A stretch of 64,000 nucleotides of DNA from Paraburkholderia sp. FT54 (GTDB lineage Bacteria > Pseudomonadota > Gammaproteobacteria > Burkholderiales > Burkholderiaceae): the NCBI RefSeq assembly GCF_031585635.1, contig NZ_CP134195.1:2542001-2606000 (forward strand). Direction: 5' to 3'. A model generated the notes under the pieces. It searched no databases and was not told where the DNA came from. It saw only the letters and a program-made list of their open reading frames with translations. The stretch's first letter is position 1. The number at the start of each line of letters is the position of its first letter. The translations under genes and the position numbers were made by a program. This document shows, piece by piece, positions 38,779 to 46,958 of the stretch.

Positions 38779-41700
38779 GACGCGCTCCGCAGATGTTGCA
38801 TGAGTGGTTTGAACACAATCGCGGCGAGGCTGCCGAACGGCTCGTCGAGCGTGAGCGGCGTGCCGCGCCATGCGATGCGCAAGGCGGGGTCGTCGGACTC
38901 GCCGCGCACACGGTCGTTGATCCAGACACCTTGTGCGGCCGAATCGCTTTCGCTGACCTTGGTCCACGCGCTTTTCGGGAAAAAGCGCAGCGGCAACATG
39001 CGGCCTGCCTTGAACAAGGCGGCGAGCGGCGCCAGTTCGTCGAGCGGCGCAGCGACTGGCGTGAGTTCGAAACTCTCGCCGCTGCCATGCCATACGGTAC
39101 GGCGCGGGCCGTTCGGCTGCGCGGCGCAATAGACCAGATGTGCGAGCCATGCCGACAGATAGTCGCGTGCGGTAGGTTTGGCGTAGCGGAAAATCACTTG
39201 TCCTGTTTCGGCGAGCAGATTCAGACTGCCGTGCAGTTGCAGCGGCGTTTCGGCGGCTTGGCGGAGTTGCATGTCATGCGGGCCGAACAGCGCACCGGCA
39301 AGCGCGTCGCTCCCGGGCCAGCGCGGCGCAATGTCGAGCACGAACGGCAAGCGCTCGACACCCGAGGCGACCTCCCGGCGCACGCTGTCGGCGAGCTGGC
39401 GCAACGCGCCGAGCTCACGCGCGCGCCACACCGCGCCGGTCGCGCCGCCCGGCAATTCCGGGCTCGCTGCCGCCACGCGGCGCACGCGTTCGAACATGAC
39501 GTCGCCGTCCGTATCGACGTCGAGCAGCACAGGCAAAAGACGGTCCGCCAATGCATCGCGCCCCGCGTAGTCCAGGTCGAACGGCTCGGTGTCGAGCAAT
39601 TCGCCTTGTGCTTCCGACAGCACGATACCCAAACGGTCGCGCAACAGTGCCCGCGCCGGATGACGCCAGAAACGCACGAATTCGTCGAAGGCAATCGGCG
39701 CCGGGTCTTCCGGCGGCAACGGTCGATCGAAGAACGGCGCCACAGCGGCGTGCGTGGGCGCGGCCAGCAATGTGGCCAGCTCGGCGCGATCCGCGTCGTA
39801 GCTGAATAGTTCGGATTGCGACGAGAAATAGTCAGATGCAAACGCCTGCAACGGATGATCGACGATAAACGCATGCCGCGCGCTCTCGACTTCGGCTGGA
39901 CTCGCGCCCTCGCCCGCCGACACCTGCGCGAGATGGTCGAGCAATTCATCGACCAGCGCGGCCGGCGGCAACGGCGCGTTGTCGCGAATACTGCGGCCGG
40001 TATAGGCGATGAAGAGACGCTCGCGTGCGGCGAGCAGCAGATCGAGGAACAGATTGCGTTCGTCGTCGCGCCGCTGGCGGTCGCCGGCTTTGCCGAACGC
40101 GGCCATCAGATCGAATTCGTCGGCGCGCGCGAGACTCGGCAACACGCCGTCGTCCATGCCGAGCAGACAGACGACGCGATACGGCAAGCCGCGCAAACTG
40201 GTCAGCGACGAAAACGTCACGCTGCCCCAGGGCACGCCGCCGCGCGCGGGGTCGTCGAGCGCTTCGGTGAGCGCGCCGCGCACCACCGCGGCGGGCATCG
40301 CGACCTCCTGCGCGCCGGCTCGCATCGCGTCGCCCATCTTGTCGATCGCGTCGCGCACGGCGGCGAGCGAATCGGCGAACTCGACCCCGCCGTCGAAACA
40401 CTGCGCGAGCGTTTCGAGCAGCAGTTGCGTCCATTGCGCGGGCGTGCGTTCAATCGCGCAATTCGCCGCGAAACTGTCGATGTCGTCGACGAAACGCGAG
40501 AGGCGGCCGAGCAATTCCGCATCCGAGCCGTCCGCGCCTTCGACCGGCAGCCAGGCATCGACCGGCTCGCCGCCGTCCGGCATCGCGTAGCCGAGGTACA
40601 GACGCGTAAGCGCGTCCGCGAACGTATGACGGGCAATCGGCACGTGTTCGCCGGTCGGCTCGACCGGCGCGAGTCCGCGACGCGCCCCGGCCGCGGCCAG
40701 CCATTCCTGCGCGGCTTCGAGCGAGCTCGCGTCGATCCCGTAACGTACGGCAATCGCGTCGACGCGCAGCCACTCGATCAGATCCGGCGCGCCCACGCTA
40801 CGCTCGGGCAAACCCAGCCAGTCGAGCAGCAAACGCGCAACCGGATTGGCCTGCGATGGCGGCAAGCCGGTGATCCGATACGGAATGCGGCGCGTGTCGC
40901 CAGGCGGCGTGGTGCCGAACACGGCGTCGATCAAGGGCCCGGCCGCTGCGAGGTCCGACACCGCGACCAGCACGTCGGACGGCTGCAGATCGTCGAACTC
41001 GTCGAACCAGCCGAGCAGGCGATCGTGCAGCACTTCGAGCTGCCGCGACAGGCTGTGGCACACATGAACTTCGATGCCGCGCTCGATCGGCAGTTCGTCG
41101 GTGTCGGTCTCATCGCGCAGATCGAGGATGCCGTTCTGCACGGCGGCAAGCCAGCTCGGTTGCGGATTCTCGGTGAAGTCGCCGGTCTCGGCGGAAGCCG
41201 CGCTCTCGGTTAATTCGTGCAGCATGTGCAACTGCGCCTGGGTCTGGCGGCCCCACTCGGCGAGCAGCGGATGGCCGACTTCCTGATAGTCGAGTTGGCC
41301 GGCGGCGTCGAGCGCCTGGACACGTCCCTCGCTGACGACGTCGAACCAGAACTCGCGGCACGGATTCATCACATAGAGACGCACGTCGACCCAGCGCGAG
41401 AGCGCGCGCAGCAACGCCACGTGCAACGGCGGCATGGTCGGCAGCGCGAACACGCTGACCGCTTCGGGCCACTGTGCGTTCGAGATCGCCTCCAGATCGA
41501 GCGTGCCGATTTCGTCCAGAAAACGGTAAGCGGGCGGCAATGCGGCGGCGGGCGTTTGCGCGTCGCCCGACAATTCCGCGAGCACCGCGCGCCACAATGC
41601 CGCTTGCCAGCGCTCGTCCTCGCGCGCCGCCTCGCTCGCGCCGACAAGGTGCGGACCGGTGTCGTCGGCCGCACCGCTCGCGAAGATCGAGCCGCCCTTC

Positions 41701-42149
41701 TGCCATTGCTGCAGCCATTCCGGACGATAGGTCAGATAGTGGTCGAGCACGGTCGCCACGCGCCGCGCAAGTTCATAGCGCATCGACGCGTCCGCGGCGT
41801 CGAGATACGTGCGCAGACGGGGCGACGCATTCCAGGGCAGCGTTTCGTCCACCTCGCCCAGCAGCCGGTAGCAACGCCACACGAGCCGGTCCGGCGCGAA
41901 CGGCGAATGCTTCGGCACTCTGATCACGCCGCCGATCTGCGCCCACAGCCATTGCGCGAGATAACCAAAGTCGACATTCGCACAGATGCCCTGGCGCGCG
42001 GCGATATCGAGCTCGAGCCGGCGTCGCACCGCCGCGCTCGGGACGATCACGGGCTGCGCGGCCCAGGGATCGGACGGCGCTTGTGCCAGGTCGTCGAGCA
42101 ACGCGCCGACAAGGGTTTCGTAGCGATTCGAGTAGAAGAGCTGGAGCAT
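38775..42149 (-). CDS. recC: Exodeoxyribonuclease V gamma subunit RecC
   Basis: RecC is the structural and Chi-recognition subunit of RecBCD; it splits the duplex and guides the strands. The 1124-residue length matches the family. The N-terminus MLQLFYSNRYETLVGALLDDL and segments such as VIVPSAAVRRRLELDIA, DGVLPSLARADEFDLMA and FVRFWRHPARALLRDRLG are diagnostic. It starts the recC-recB-recD operon, whose genes overlap by four bases each. The start follows a weak AGAAGAGCTGGAGC ribosome site. Confidence 0.95.
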   Translation of the reverse strand: MLQLFYSNRYETLVGALLDDLAQAPSDPWAAQPVIVPSAAVRRRLELDIAARQGICANVDFGYLAQWLWAQIGGVIRVPKHSPFAPDRLVWRCYRLLGEVDETLPWNASPRLRTYLDAADASMRYELARRVATVLDHYLTYRPEWLQQWQKGGSIFASGAADDTGPHLVGASEAAREDERWQAALWRAVLAELSGDAQTPAAALPPAYRFLDEIGTLDLEAISNAQWPEAVSVFALPTMPPLHVALLRALSRWVDVRLYVMNPCREFWFDVVSEGRVQALDAAGQLDYQEVGHPLLAEWGRQTQAQLHMLHELTESAASAETGDFTENPQPSWLAAVQNGILDLRDETDTDELPIERGIEVHVCHSLSRQLEVLHDRLLGWFDEFDDLQPSDVLVAVSDLAAAGPLIDAVFGTTPPGDTRRIPYRITGLPPSQANPVARLLLDWLGLPERSVGAPDLIEWLRVDAIAVRYGIDASSLEAAQEWLAAAGARRGLAPVEPTGEHVPIARHTFADALTRLYLGYAMPDGGEPVDAWLPVEGADGSDAELLGRLSRFVDDIDSFAANCAIERTPAQWTQLLLETLAQCFDGGVEFADSLAAVRDAIDKMGDAMRAGAQEVAMPAAVVRGALTEALDDPARGGVPWGSVTFSSLTSLRGLPYRVVCLLGMDDGVLPSLARADEFDLMAAFGKAGDRQRRDDERNLFLDLLLAARERLFIAYTGRSIRDNAPLPPAALVDELLDHLAQVSAGEGASPAEVESARHAFIVDHPLQAFASDYFSSQSELFSYDADRAELATLLAAPTHAAVAPFFDRPLPPEDPAPIAFDEFVRFWRHPARALLRDRLGIVLSEAQGELLDTEPFDLDYAGRDALADRLLPVLLDVDTDGDVMFERVRRVAAASPELPGGATGAVWRARELGALRQLADSVRREVASGVERLPFVLDIAPRWPGSDALAGALFGPHDMQLRQAAETPLQLHGSLNLLAETGQVIFRYAKPTARDYLSAWLAHLVYCAAQPNGPRRTVWHGSGESFELTPVAAPLDELAPLAALFKAGRMLPLRFFPKSAWTKVSESDSAAQGVWINDRVRGESDDPALRIAWRGTPLTLDEPFGSLAAIVFKPLMQHLRSAS

Positions 42150-42334
42150 GGATCCCGAGGCTTTTGTGCGGCACGGGCGGAACGCCCAGGCCGCGACAGA
42201 CATTGAAGCGACAGCATAACAAACGCATCCCCAGGGCAGAACCTGGCCGAACGGACGAGGTCAGATAGGCCATAAAATCAGTTAGACTCGACGGCAGTTT
42301 GGGTCTGCCCCTTCAACCGCGGTTTTCTCAGTGA

Positions 42335-44911
42335 ATGGAATCCAGGCAGTCGATGCGCTATTCGGTTGAAATAAAAAAATTCCTCTACAGCCAGTACTTT
42401 TATGGCGGCCTGCGCATCGCAGTCGGCGTGTCGTTACCGGCGGTACTGTGTCTGATCGTGTTTCACGATCGCGACCTCGGCTTCACGATCGCCACCGGCG
42501 CGCTCGGCGCGTGCGTGGTCGACATGCCCGGCCCGCTCAAGTACAAGCACAACGAAATGCTGGCGTGCACGGTGATCGGCTTCCTGTCCGCGCTCGCCAC
42601 CGGGCTCGCCACGGTGAACGCGGTAGCGCTGTGGTGTACGGTCGTGCCGCTCACCTTCCTGCTGTCACTGATCGTCGTGTACGGCAATCGCTGGCCACAG
42701 ATCAGCTTTGCCACGCTGTTCATGATGATCATGACGCTGGAAGATCGCTTCACACCAATGCAGGCGCTCGTCAATGCATCGTGGATTCTGGTGGGCGGAC
42801 TCTGGTACACCTACTGGTCGACCTTCGTGAGCCGCTGGATGATGCATCGCATCGAACAGCAGGCGCTGGCCGAAAGCGTGTTCGCGTGCGCCGACTATCT
42901 GCTGGCGCGCGCCGAGTTCTACGACCTCGATAACGATCTCGACGAGTGTTATCGCAATCTGGTCGACAAGCAGATCACCGCGGTGGATCGTCAGGACGCC
43001 GCGCGCGACATCGTGCTGCGCAACCTGCCTAAGTTCAAGAGCGGCAAGCTCGAACCGCGCCGCGCCATGCTGTTCAACCTGTTTATCAACACGGTCGATC
43101 TGCACGAACTGTTCGTCGGCGCGCATACCGATTACCCGCTGGTGCGCAACACGTTCGGCGGCTCCGATCTGCTGGTGTTCTACCGCGATCTGATTCGCAA
43201 GGCGGCCGCCGATCTGGAGGAGATCGGGCTGGCGGTGCTGCAGAACCATGCGCCGCGCTCGCGCGTGAATGTCAAAGCGGAATTGCGCGCCATCGAGTTC
43301 GAAATCGATCTGATGCGCAAGCAGGGTCTGCCGGCAAAAAACCACGAGGCTTACTCGGCGATCTCGTCGACTTTCCGGCGGGTCTGGAGCGCCACGCGTC
43401 TGATCGACAAGATGCGCAGGAGCCTCTCGAGCGACCCCAGCACGACCGAGACCGAACTGCGCCTCGACCAGGCGCTGACGCGTTTCGTGTCGAGCCGCCG
43501 CGTGCCGTTCGGGCAAATCTTCTCGAACCTGACGATGGCGTCGCCGAGCTTCCGTCATGCGTTGCGCGTGACGATCGCCGTCGCCGTGGGTTTCTGGCTC
43601 GGGCGCCTGTTGCCGCTCACCAACGCCTACTGGATTGTGATGACCACCGTCATCATTCTGAAGCCCGGTTACTCGCTCACCAAGCAGCGCAACGGACAGC
43701 GGATCGTCGGTACGCTGATCGGCTGCGCGGCAAGCATCGCGCTGATGATCTTCGTCAAGGAACCGCACATCCTGCTGGTGGTGATGTTCGCGTCGATGGT
43801 GATGAGCTACAGCCTGCTGCTGTTCAATTACACGGCGAGCGTGGTGTTCACCTCGTCGTATGTGCTGCTGATGTTCCATCTGCTCGCGCCGGGCAGCATG
43901 CGCATCATCGGCGAACGCGCGATCGACACCGTGGTGGGCTGCGCGATCGCGATCGCGGCGAGCCACCTGTTCCCGTACTGGGAATATCGTTTGATGGGCA
44001 AGCTCGTCAATAACATGATCAATGCGACGCGCCAGTATCTGGAAGCAAGCTGGTGGTGGAGCGGCAAGCCGGCCGCCGCGGTGGTGGCCACGGTCACCGA
44101 GGCCGGCGCGCGTGCGCCGGCGGCCGCGATGGCCGATCCGGCGATCGACTTCGGCAAACCGGTGCTGGCGGCGGCTGGTGACGGCGCACGCGGTGGCGCA
44201 GGTGGCGGTGCAGGCGGTGGTGCAAGCGGCGGTGCGCGCGCTGGCGCAAACGGCGCTTCAGACAGTGGTGCAGGCGGCGTGGCGAGCACCCTCGCTACCG
44301 GCGCAGCAACAAAACCGATTGCCGACGCCGGCGCCAGTGCGGGTACGACGACGGTCAGCAACCCGACCGCGAAGCCTTCGGGCGCCTCCGCTGCCGCCGC
44401 AGCCGCGGCGACTGCGCTCGATCGCGACTACCGCTACCGGCTCGCCCGCAAGAATGTTCACGTGGCGTTCGCCAATCTCGGCCAGGCATTTCAGCGCATG
44501 ATGCTCGAACCGAAGTCCGCGCAGAAGTTCGTGCCGGAATTGAACGGCCTGCTGGTGCGCAGCCACGTGCTCGCCTCGCAGATCACCGCGGCGGCGCCGC
44601 TCTTGCGCACCTCGGCGCAACAGCAGGTGGACGGCGTCTCGCTACAGCCGCTGCAACGCGCGTTGAGCGTCGTGCGCGACAATCTCACTGAAGCGGAAAC
44701 CGGCACCGCGCCAGCCGCCGATCAGAACGACCAGATCAAACTGCTGAGCCGCGAACTGGATGCGATGGTGGTCGAAACGGAGAAGTCGCCGGACTATTCG
44801 GTGGATGCCGTGCATGACATGAAATTGCTTGTTCACCAATGCAAGCAGATGCTGTCGGCGGCAACGCAGATTCGCAAGGATGCGAGCGTGATTCGCCTTC
44901 CGGACGAGTGA
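42335..44911 (+). CDS. FUSC-family inner-membrane transporter
   Basis: This 858-residue protein of the FUSC/YccS-AaeB superfamily likely exports aromatic acids or fusaric-acid-like compounds. The first membrane block (about 25-180) is followed by a cytoplasmic helical domain. The second block (about 405-545, RHALRVTIAVAVGFWLGRLL) is followed by a cytoplasmic C-terminal domain interrupted by a Gly/Ala-rich linker (about 610-690). The substrate is inferred only from the family. The ATG at 42335 is used; one six codons later (42353) is possible. No MFP partner lies nearby. Confidence 0.88.
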   Translation: MESRQSMRYSVEIKKFLYSQYFYGGLRIAVGVSLPAVLCLIVFHDRDLGFTIATGALGACVVDMPGPLKYKHNEMLACTVIGFLSALATGLATVNAVALWCTVVPLTFLLSLIVVYGNRWPQISFATLFMMIMTLEDRFTPMQALVNASWILVGGLWYTYWSTFVSRWMMHRIEQQALAESVFACADYLLARAEFYDLDNDLDECYRNLVDKQITAVDRQDAARDIVLRNLPKFKSGKLEPRRAMLFNLFINTVDLHELFVGAHTDYPLVRNTFGGSDLLVFYRDLIRKAAADLEEIGLAVLQNHAPRSRVNVKAELRAIEFEIDLMRKQGLPAKNHEAYSAISSTFRRVWSATRLIDKMRRSLSSDPSTTETELRLDQALTRFVSSRRVPFGQIFSNLTMASPSFRHALRVTIAVAVGFWLGRLLPLTNAYWIVMTTVIILKPGYSLTKQRNGQRIVGTLIGCAASIALMIFVKEPHILLVVMFASMVMSYSLLLFNYTASVVFTSSYVLLMFHLLAPGSMRIIGERAIDTVVGCAIAIAASHLFPYWEYRLMGKLVNNMINATRQYLEASWWWSGKPAAAVVATVTEAGARAPAAAMADPAIDFGKPVLAAAGDGARGGAGGGAGGGASGGARAGANGASDSGAGGVASTLATGAATKPIADAGASAGTTTVSNPTAKPSGASAAAAAAATALDRDYRYRLARKNVHVAFANLGQAFQRMMLEPKSAQKFVPELNGLLVRSHVLASQITAAAPLLRTSAQQQVDGVSLQPLQRALSVVRDNLTEAETGTAPAADQNDQIKLLSRELDAMVVETEKSPDYSVDAVHDMKLLVHQCKQMLSAATQIRKDASVIRLPDE

Positions 44912-45048
44912 CAGGACGTGTGCCGAGATCGCGCCAGGGTGTGGTCGGCGGCCCGTTTCAGCTTTTGGATGCGCCGCGGTCTTTCTGCGTTGTGATGAGC
45001 GTCGCTGGGAGTCGAGCGCGACGCTACCAGGCCGATGTTCGCGTCGCC

Positions 45049-45258
45049 TTACTGAGCCGCGCCGCTCGCCGGCTTCGCGGCGTTAGCCGCTGCCGCCGCC
45101 TCCGATGAAATCGACGGCGCCGGTGCATTCTGGCTGTCGAAATCGCGCTTTTCCTTGATGGCGTTATAGAAGAGCGTGGCGATCACCAGCAGTACCGCAA
45201 CCACGATGAAGACAGCAATGCCAAAGGTCGGGTTCTTCTTGCGCGGCGGTTTGTTCAT
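45049..45258 (-). CDS. Small single-pass membrane protein
   Basis: This 69-residue protein has a basic N-terminus (MNKPPRKKNPTFG), one membrane helix (IAVFIVVAVLLVIATLFYNAI) and a short acidic/Ala-rich tail with SEAAAAANAAKPASGAAQ. The topology should be N-in. The family is unknown. The start is the internal ATG after the AGCCCGCCTC stretch; a longer frame upstream lacks support. Confidence 0.6.
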   Translation of the reverse strand: MNKPPRKKNPTFGIAVFIVVAVLLVIATLFYNAIKEKRDFDSQNAPAPSISSEAAAAANAAKPASGAAQ

Positions 45259-45464
45259 GAGGCGGGCTCGGTTCGCGAGGCAGTCGCGGATGGTGTCTGG
45301 GGAAGGCGGCATTCTACGCCCAGTGAGCTTGCACACGGCTTGCAGTAGACGGGCCCAGCGGCGCGTACGTGCGGGGCTGCCACAACGTTTCGCCAGCGAA
45401 CCAGGCGTGTTGCACGGCCCGCCATCTGAAGAACAGCAAGCGACGCACCTGCCGCCTTTGGCAT

Positions 45465-45941
45465 CTACCTCACCATGGCGGGCCTGACCGGCAGCGCCGT
45501 CGAATACTTGATCTGCTCCATCGCAAAACTCGAACTCACGTCGAAGAGCGGCACCGCGGCGATCAGCAGCTTGTAGACGCGGTCGTAGTCGTCGATGTCG
45601 GACACCACCACGCGCAGCAGGTAATCGGTTTCACCGCTCATCCGGTACACCTCCACCACTTCCGGAATGTCCCGCACCGCACGCGTGAAGGTTTGTGCCC
45701 ACTCCTCCGTGTGCTGATTGGTGCGCACCGCGACGAACACGGTCGTGCCCACCCCGAGTTTGCGCGCGTCGCAAAGTGCGACCTGCGCGCGGATCACGCC
45801 CGCCTCCTTCAGGCGCTGCAGCCGCTTCCAGCAAGGCGTTTGCGACAGATTCACGCGTTGCGCCAGTTCGGCGATCGGCATGGTCGCGTCCTCCTGCAGC
45901 AACTCCAGCAGCTTACGGTCGATGATATCCATTCCCACCAT
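45465..45941 (-). CDS. Lrp/AsnC-family transcriptional regulator
   Basis: This 158-residue feast/famine regulator has an N-terminal HTH (DRKLLELLQEDATMPIAELAQ...SQTPCWKRLQRLKEAGVI) and a C-terminal RAM domain (EVVEVYRMSGETDYLLRVVV) that senses an amino acid. It is divergent from a thiol dioxygenase gene. The gap between them holds a near-perfect Lrp box, so local control of the dioxygenase by cysteine or a related thiol is a reasonable inference. The start at 45941 or the Met three codons later are both possible. Confidence 0.92.
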   Translation of the reverse strand: MVGMDIIDRKLLELLQEDATMPIAELAQRVNLSQTPCWKRLQRLKEAGVIRAQVALCDARKLGVGTTVFVAVRTNQHTEEWAQTFTRAVRDIPEVVEVYRMSGETDYLLRVVVSDIDDYDRVYKLLIAAVPLFDVSSSFAMEQIKYSTALPVRPAMVR

Positions 45942-45951
45942 GACACTCCCA

Positions 45952-45966
45952 TAGGAAATTATTCTA
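45952..45966. promoter_or_regulatory. Lrp-type operator in the divergent promoter region
   Basis: TAGGAAATTATTCTA agrees with the Lrp consensus YAGHAWATTWTDCTR at 14 of 15 positions. It lies 11 bp before the regulator start and about 110 bp before the dioxygenase start. A related AT-rich stretch (GGGGAATTATATGGA) follows near 45981. Confidence 0.6.
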
Positions 45967-46075
45967 CTTTTCAGATTCCAAGGGGAATTATATGGAAACT
46001 CTTTCTCCGCTCAAACCGGTATAAATATCGCTATCCGAAAACAGCCGATAAGCAGCCCGCCGCTGCCCAACCATC

Positions 46076-46744
46076 ATGAGCCAAGACCTCCGTCCAGCTT
46101 CCCTCGAACGTCTCCCAGTCCAACGCGCGCAGCCCGCCAGAACGGCTCAGGCGGCCTCGCGCGAAGAGGGGGACAGGTTGTTGCGCGCCGGACGCAATGC
46201 GCCGCTCACGTGCCTGTGCGATGCCCTGGACGCGATATTCGAAGCCTGCGCGCATTTTCCCGAACCGTCGGATTCGACGTTCTTCGCGCGCAGCATGCGC
46301 ATCGCGCTCGCCAACGCGGCCGCGAGCCCCGATTTGCTGACGGCGGCGCAGCGCGAGGGATCGGTCGAGACGTACCGGCGCCATCTGCTGGCTGCCGATC
46401 CGCGCGGACGTTATGCAATCGCCGCGCTCGTGTGGCTGCCGCAACAGGCAAGCCCCGTGCATGCGCATCACACGTGGTGTGGCTACGCGGTGCTGGATGG
46501 CACGCTGAGCGAAACGATATTCGAATGGAACGGCGCGCAGCATTGTGCGAGCGCCACGCGTACGCAAGCGCGCAGCGCGGGCGCGGTGTCGTTCGTGCGA
46601 GGCGGCCGTGGCGGGATTCATCAGTTGGGTAATCGCAGCGATTCACCTGCCGTCTCGCTGCATATTTACGGTGTCGCGGGCGCGCAAATCGCGACGCACG
46701 TCAACGACATCGTGCGCGCGGCGGATGCCCAAGCGCTGGCCTGA
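46076..46744 (+). CDS. Cysteine dioxygenase-family thiol dioxygenase
   Basis: This 222-residue cupin of the CDO/thiol-dioxygenase family likely oxidises cysteine or 3-mercaptopropionate to its sulfinate with non-haem iron. The iron site is the HxH of SPVHAHHTWCGYAVLDGTLSE (H129, H131) plus H182 in GGIHQLGN. Cys-135 is in the position near the active site that varies between CDO and MDO types. It is divergent from an Lrp/AsnC gene. A TATAAAT -10 lies about 55 bp upstream. The exact substrate is not resolved. Confidence 0.85.
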   Translation: MSQDLRPASLERLPVQRAQPARTAQAASREEGDRLLRAGRNAPLTCLCDALDAIFEACAHFPEPSDSTFFARSMRIALANAAASPDLLTAAQREGSVETYRRHLLAADPRGRYAIAALVWLPQQASPVHAHHTWCGYAVLDGTLSETIFEWNGAQHCASATRTQARSAGAVSFVRGGRGGIHQLGNRSDSPAVSLHIYGVAGAQIATHVNDIVRAADAQALA

Positions 46745-46958
46745 AAACGACACAGGGCACGGACGCCCGCCTACGGCGTCTGGCGAACTTCGTGATGCGC
46801 AAGCCAAGTGCGCCTCGCCCACTGACTGAAACTCACGTATAGCCCGAGGCGCAACACCTCGAAACAAGCCCGGCATCCAGATGTGACGCGTGATCCTCGA
46901 CGTCCTCGCATGGAAACGGCACGGCCACAAAACAACAACTTCCCGTGCCCAGCAGCCA

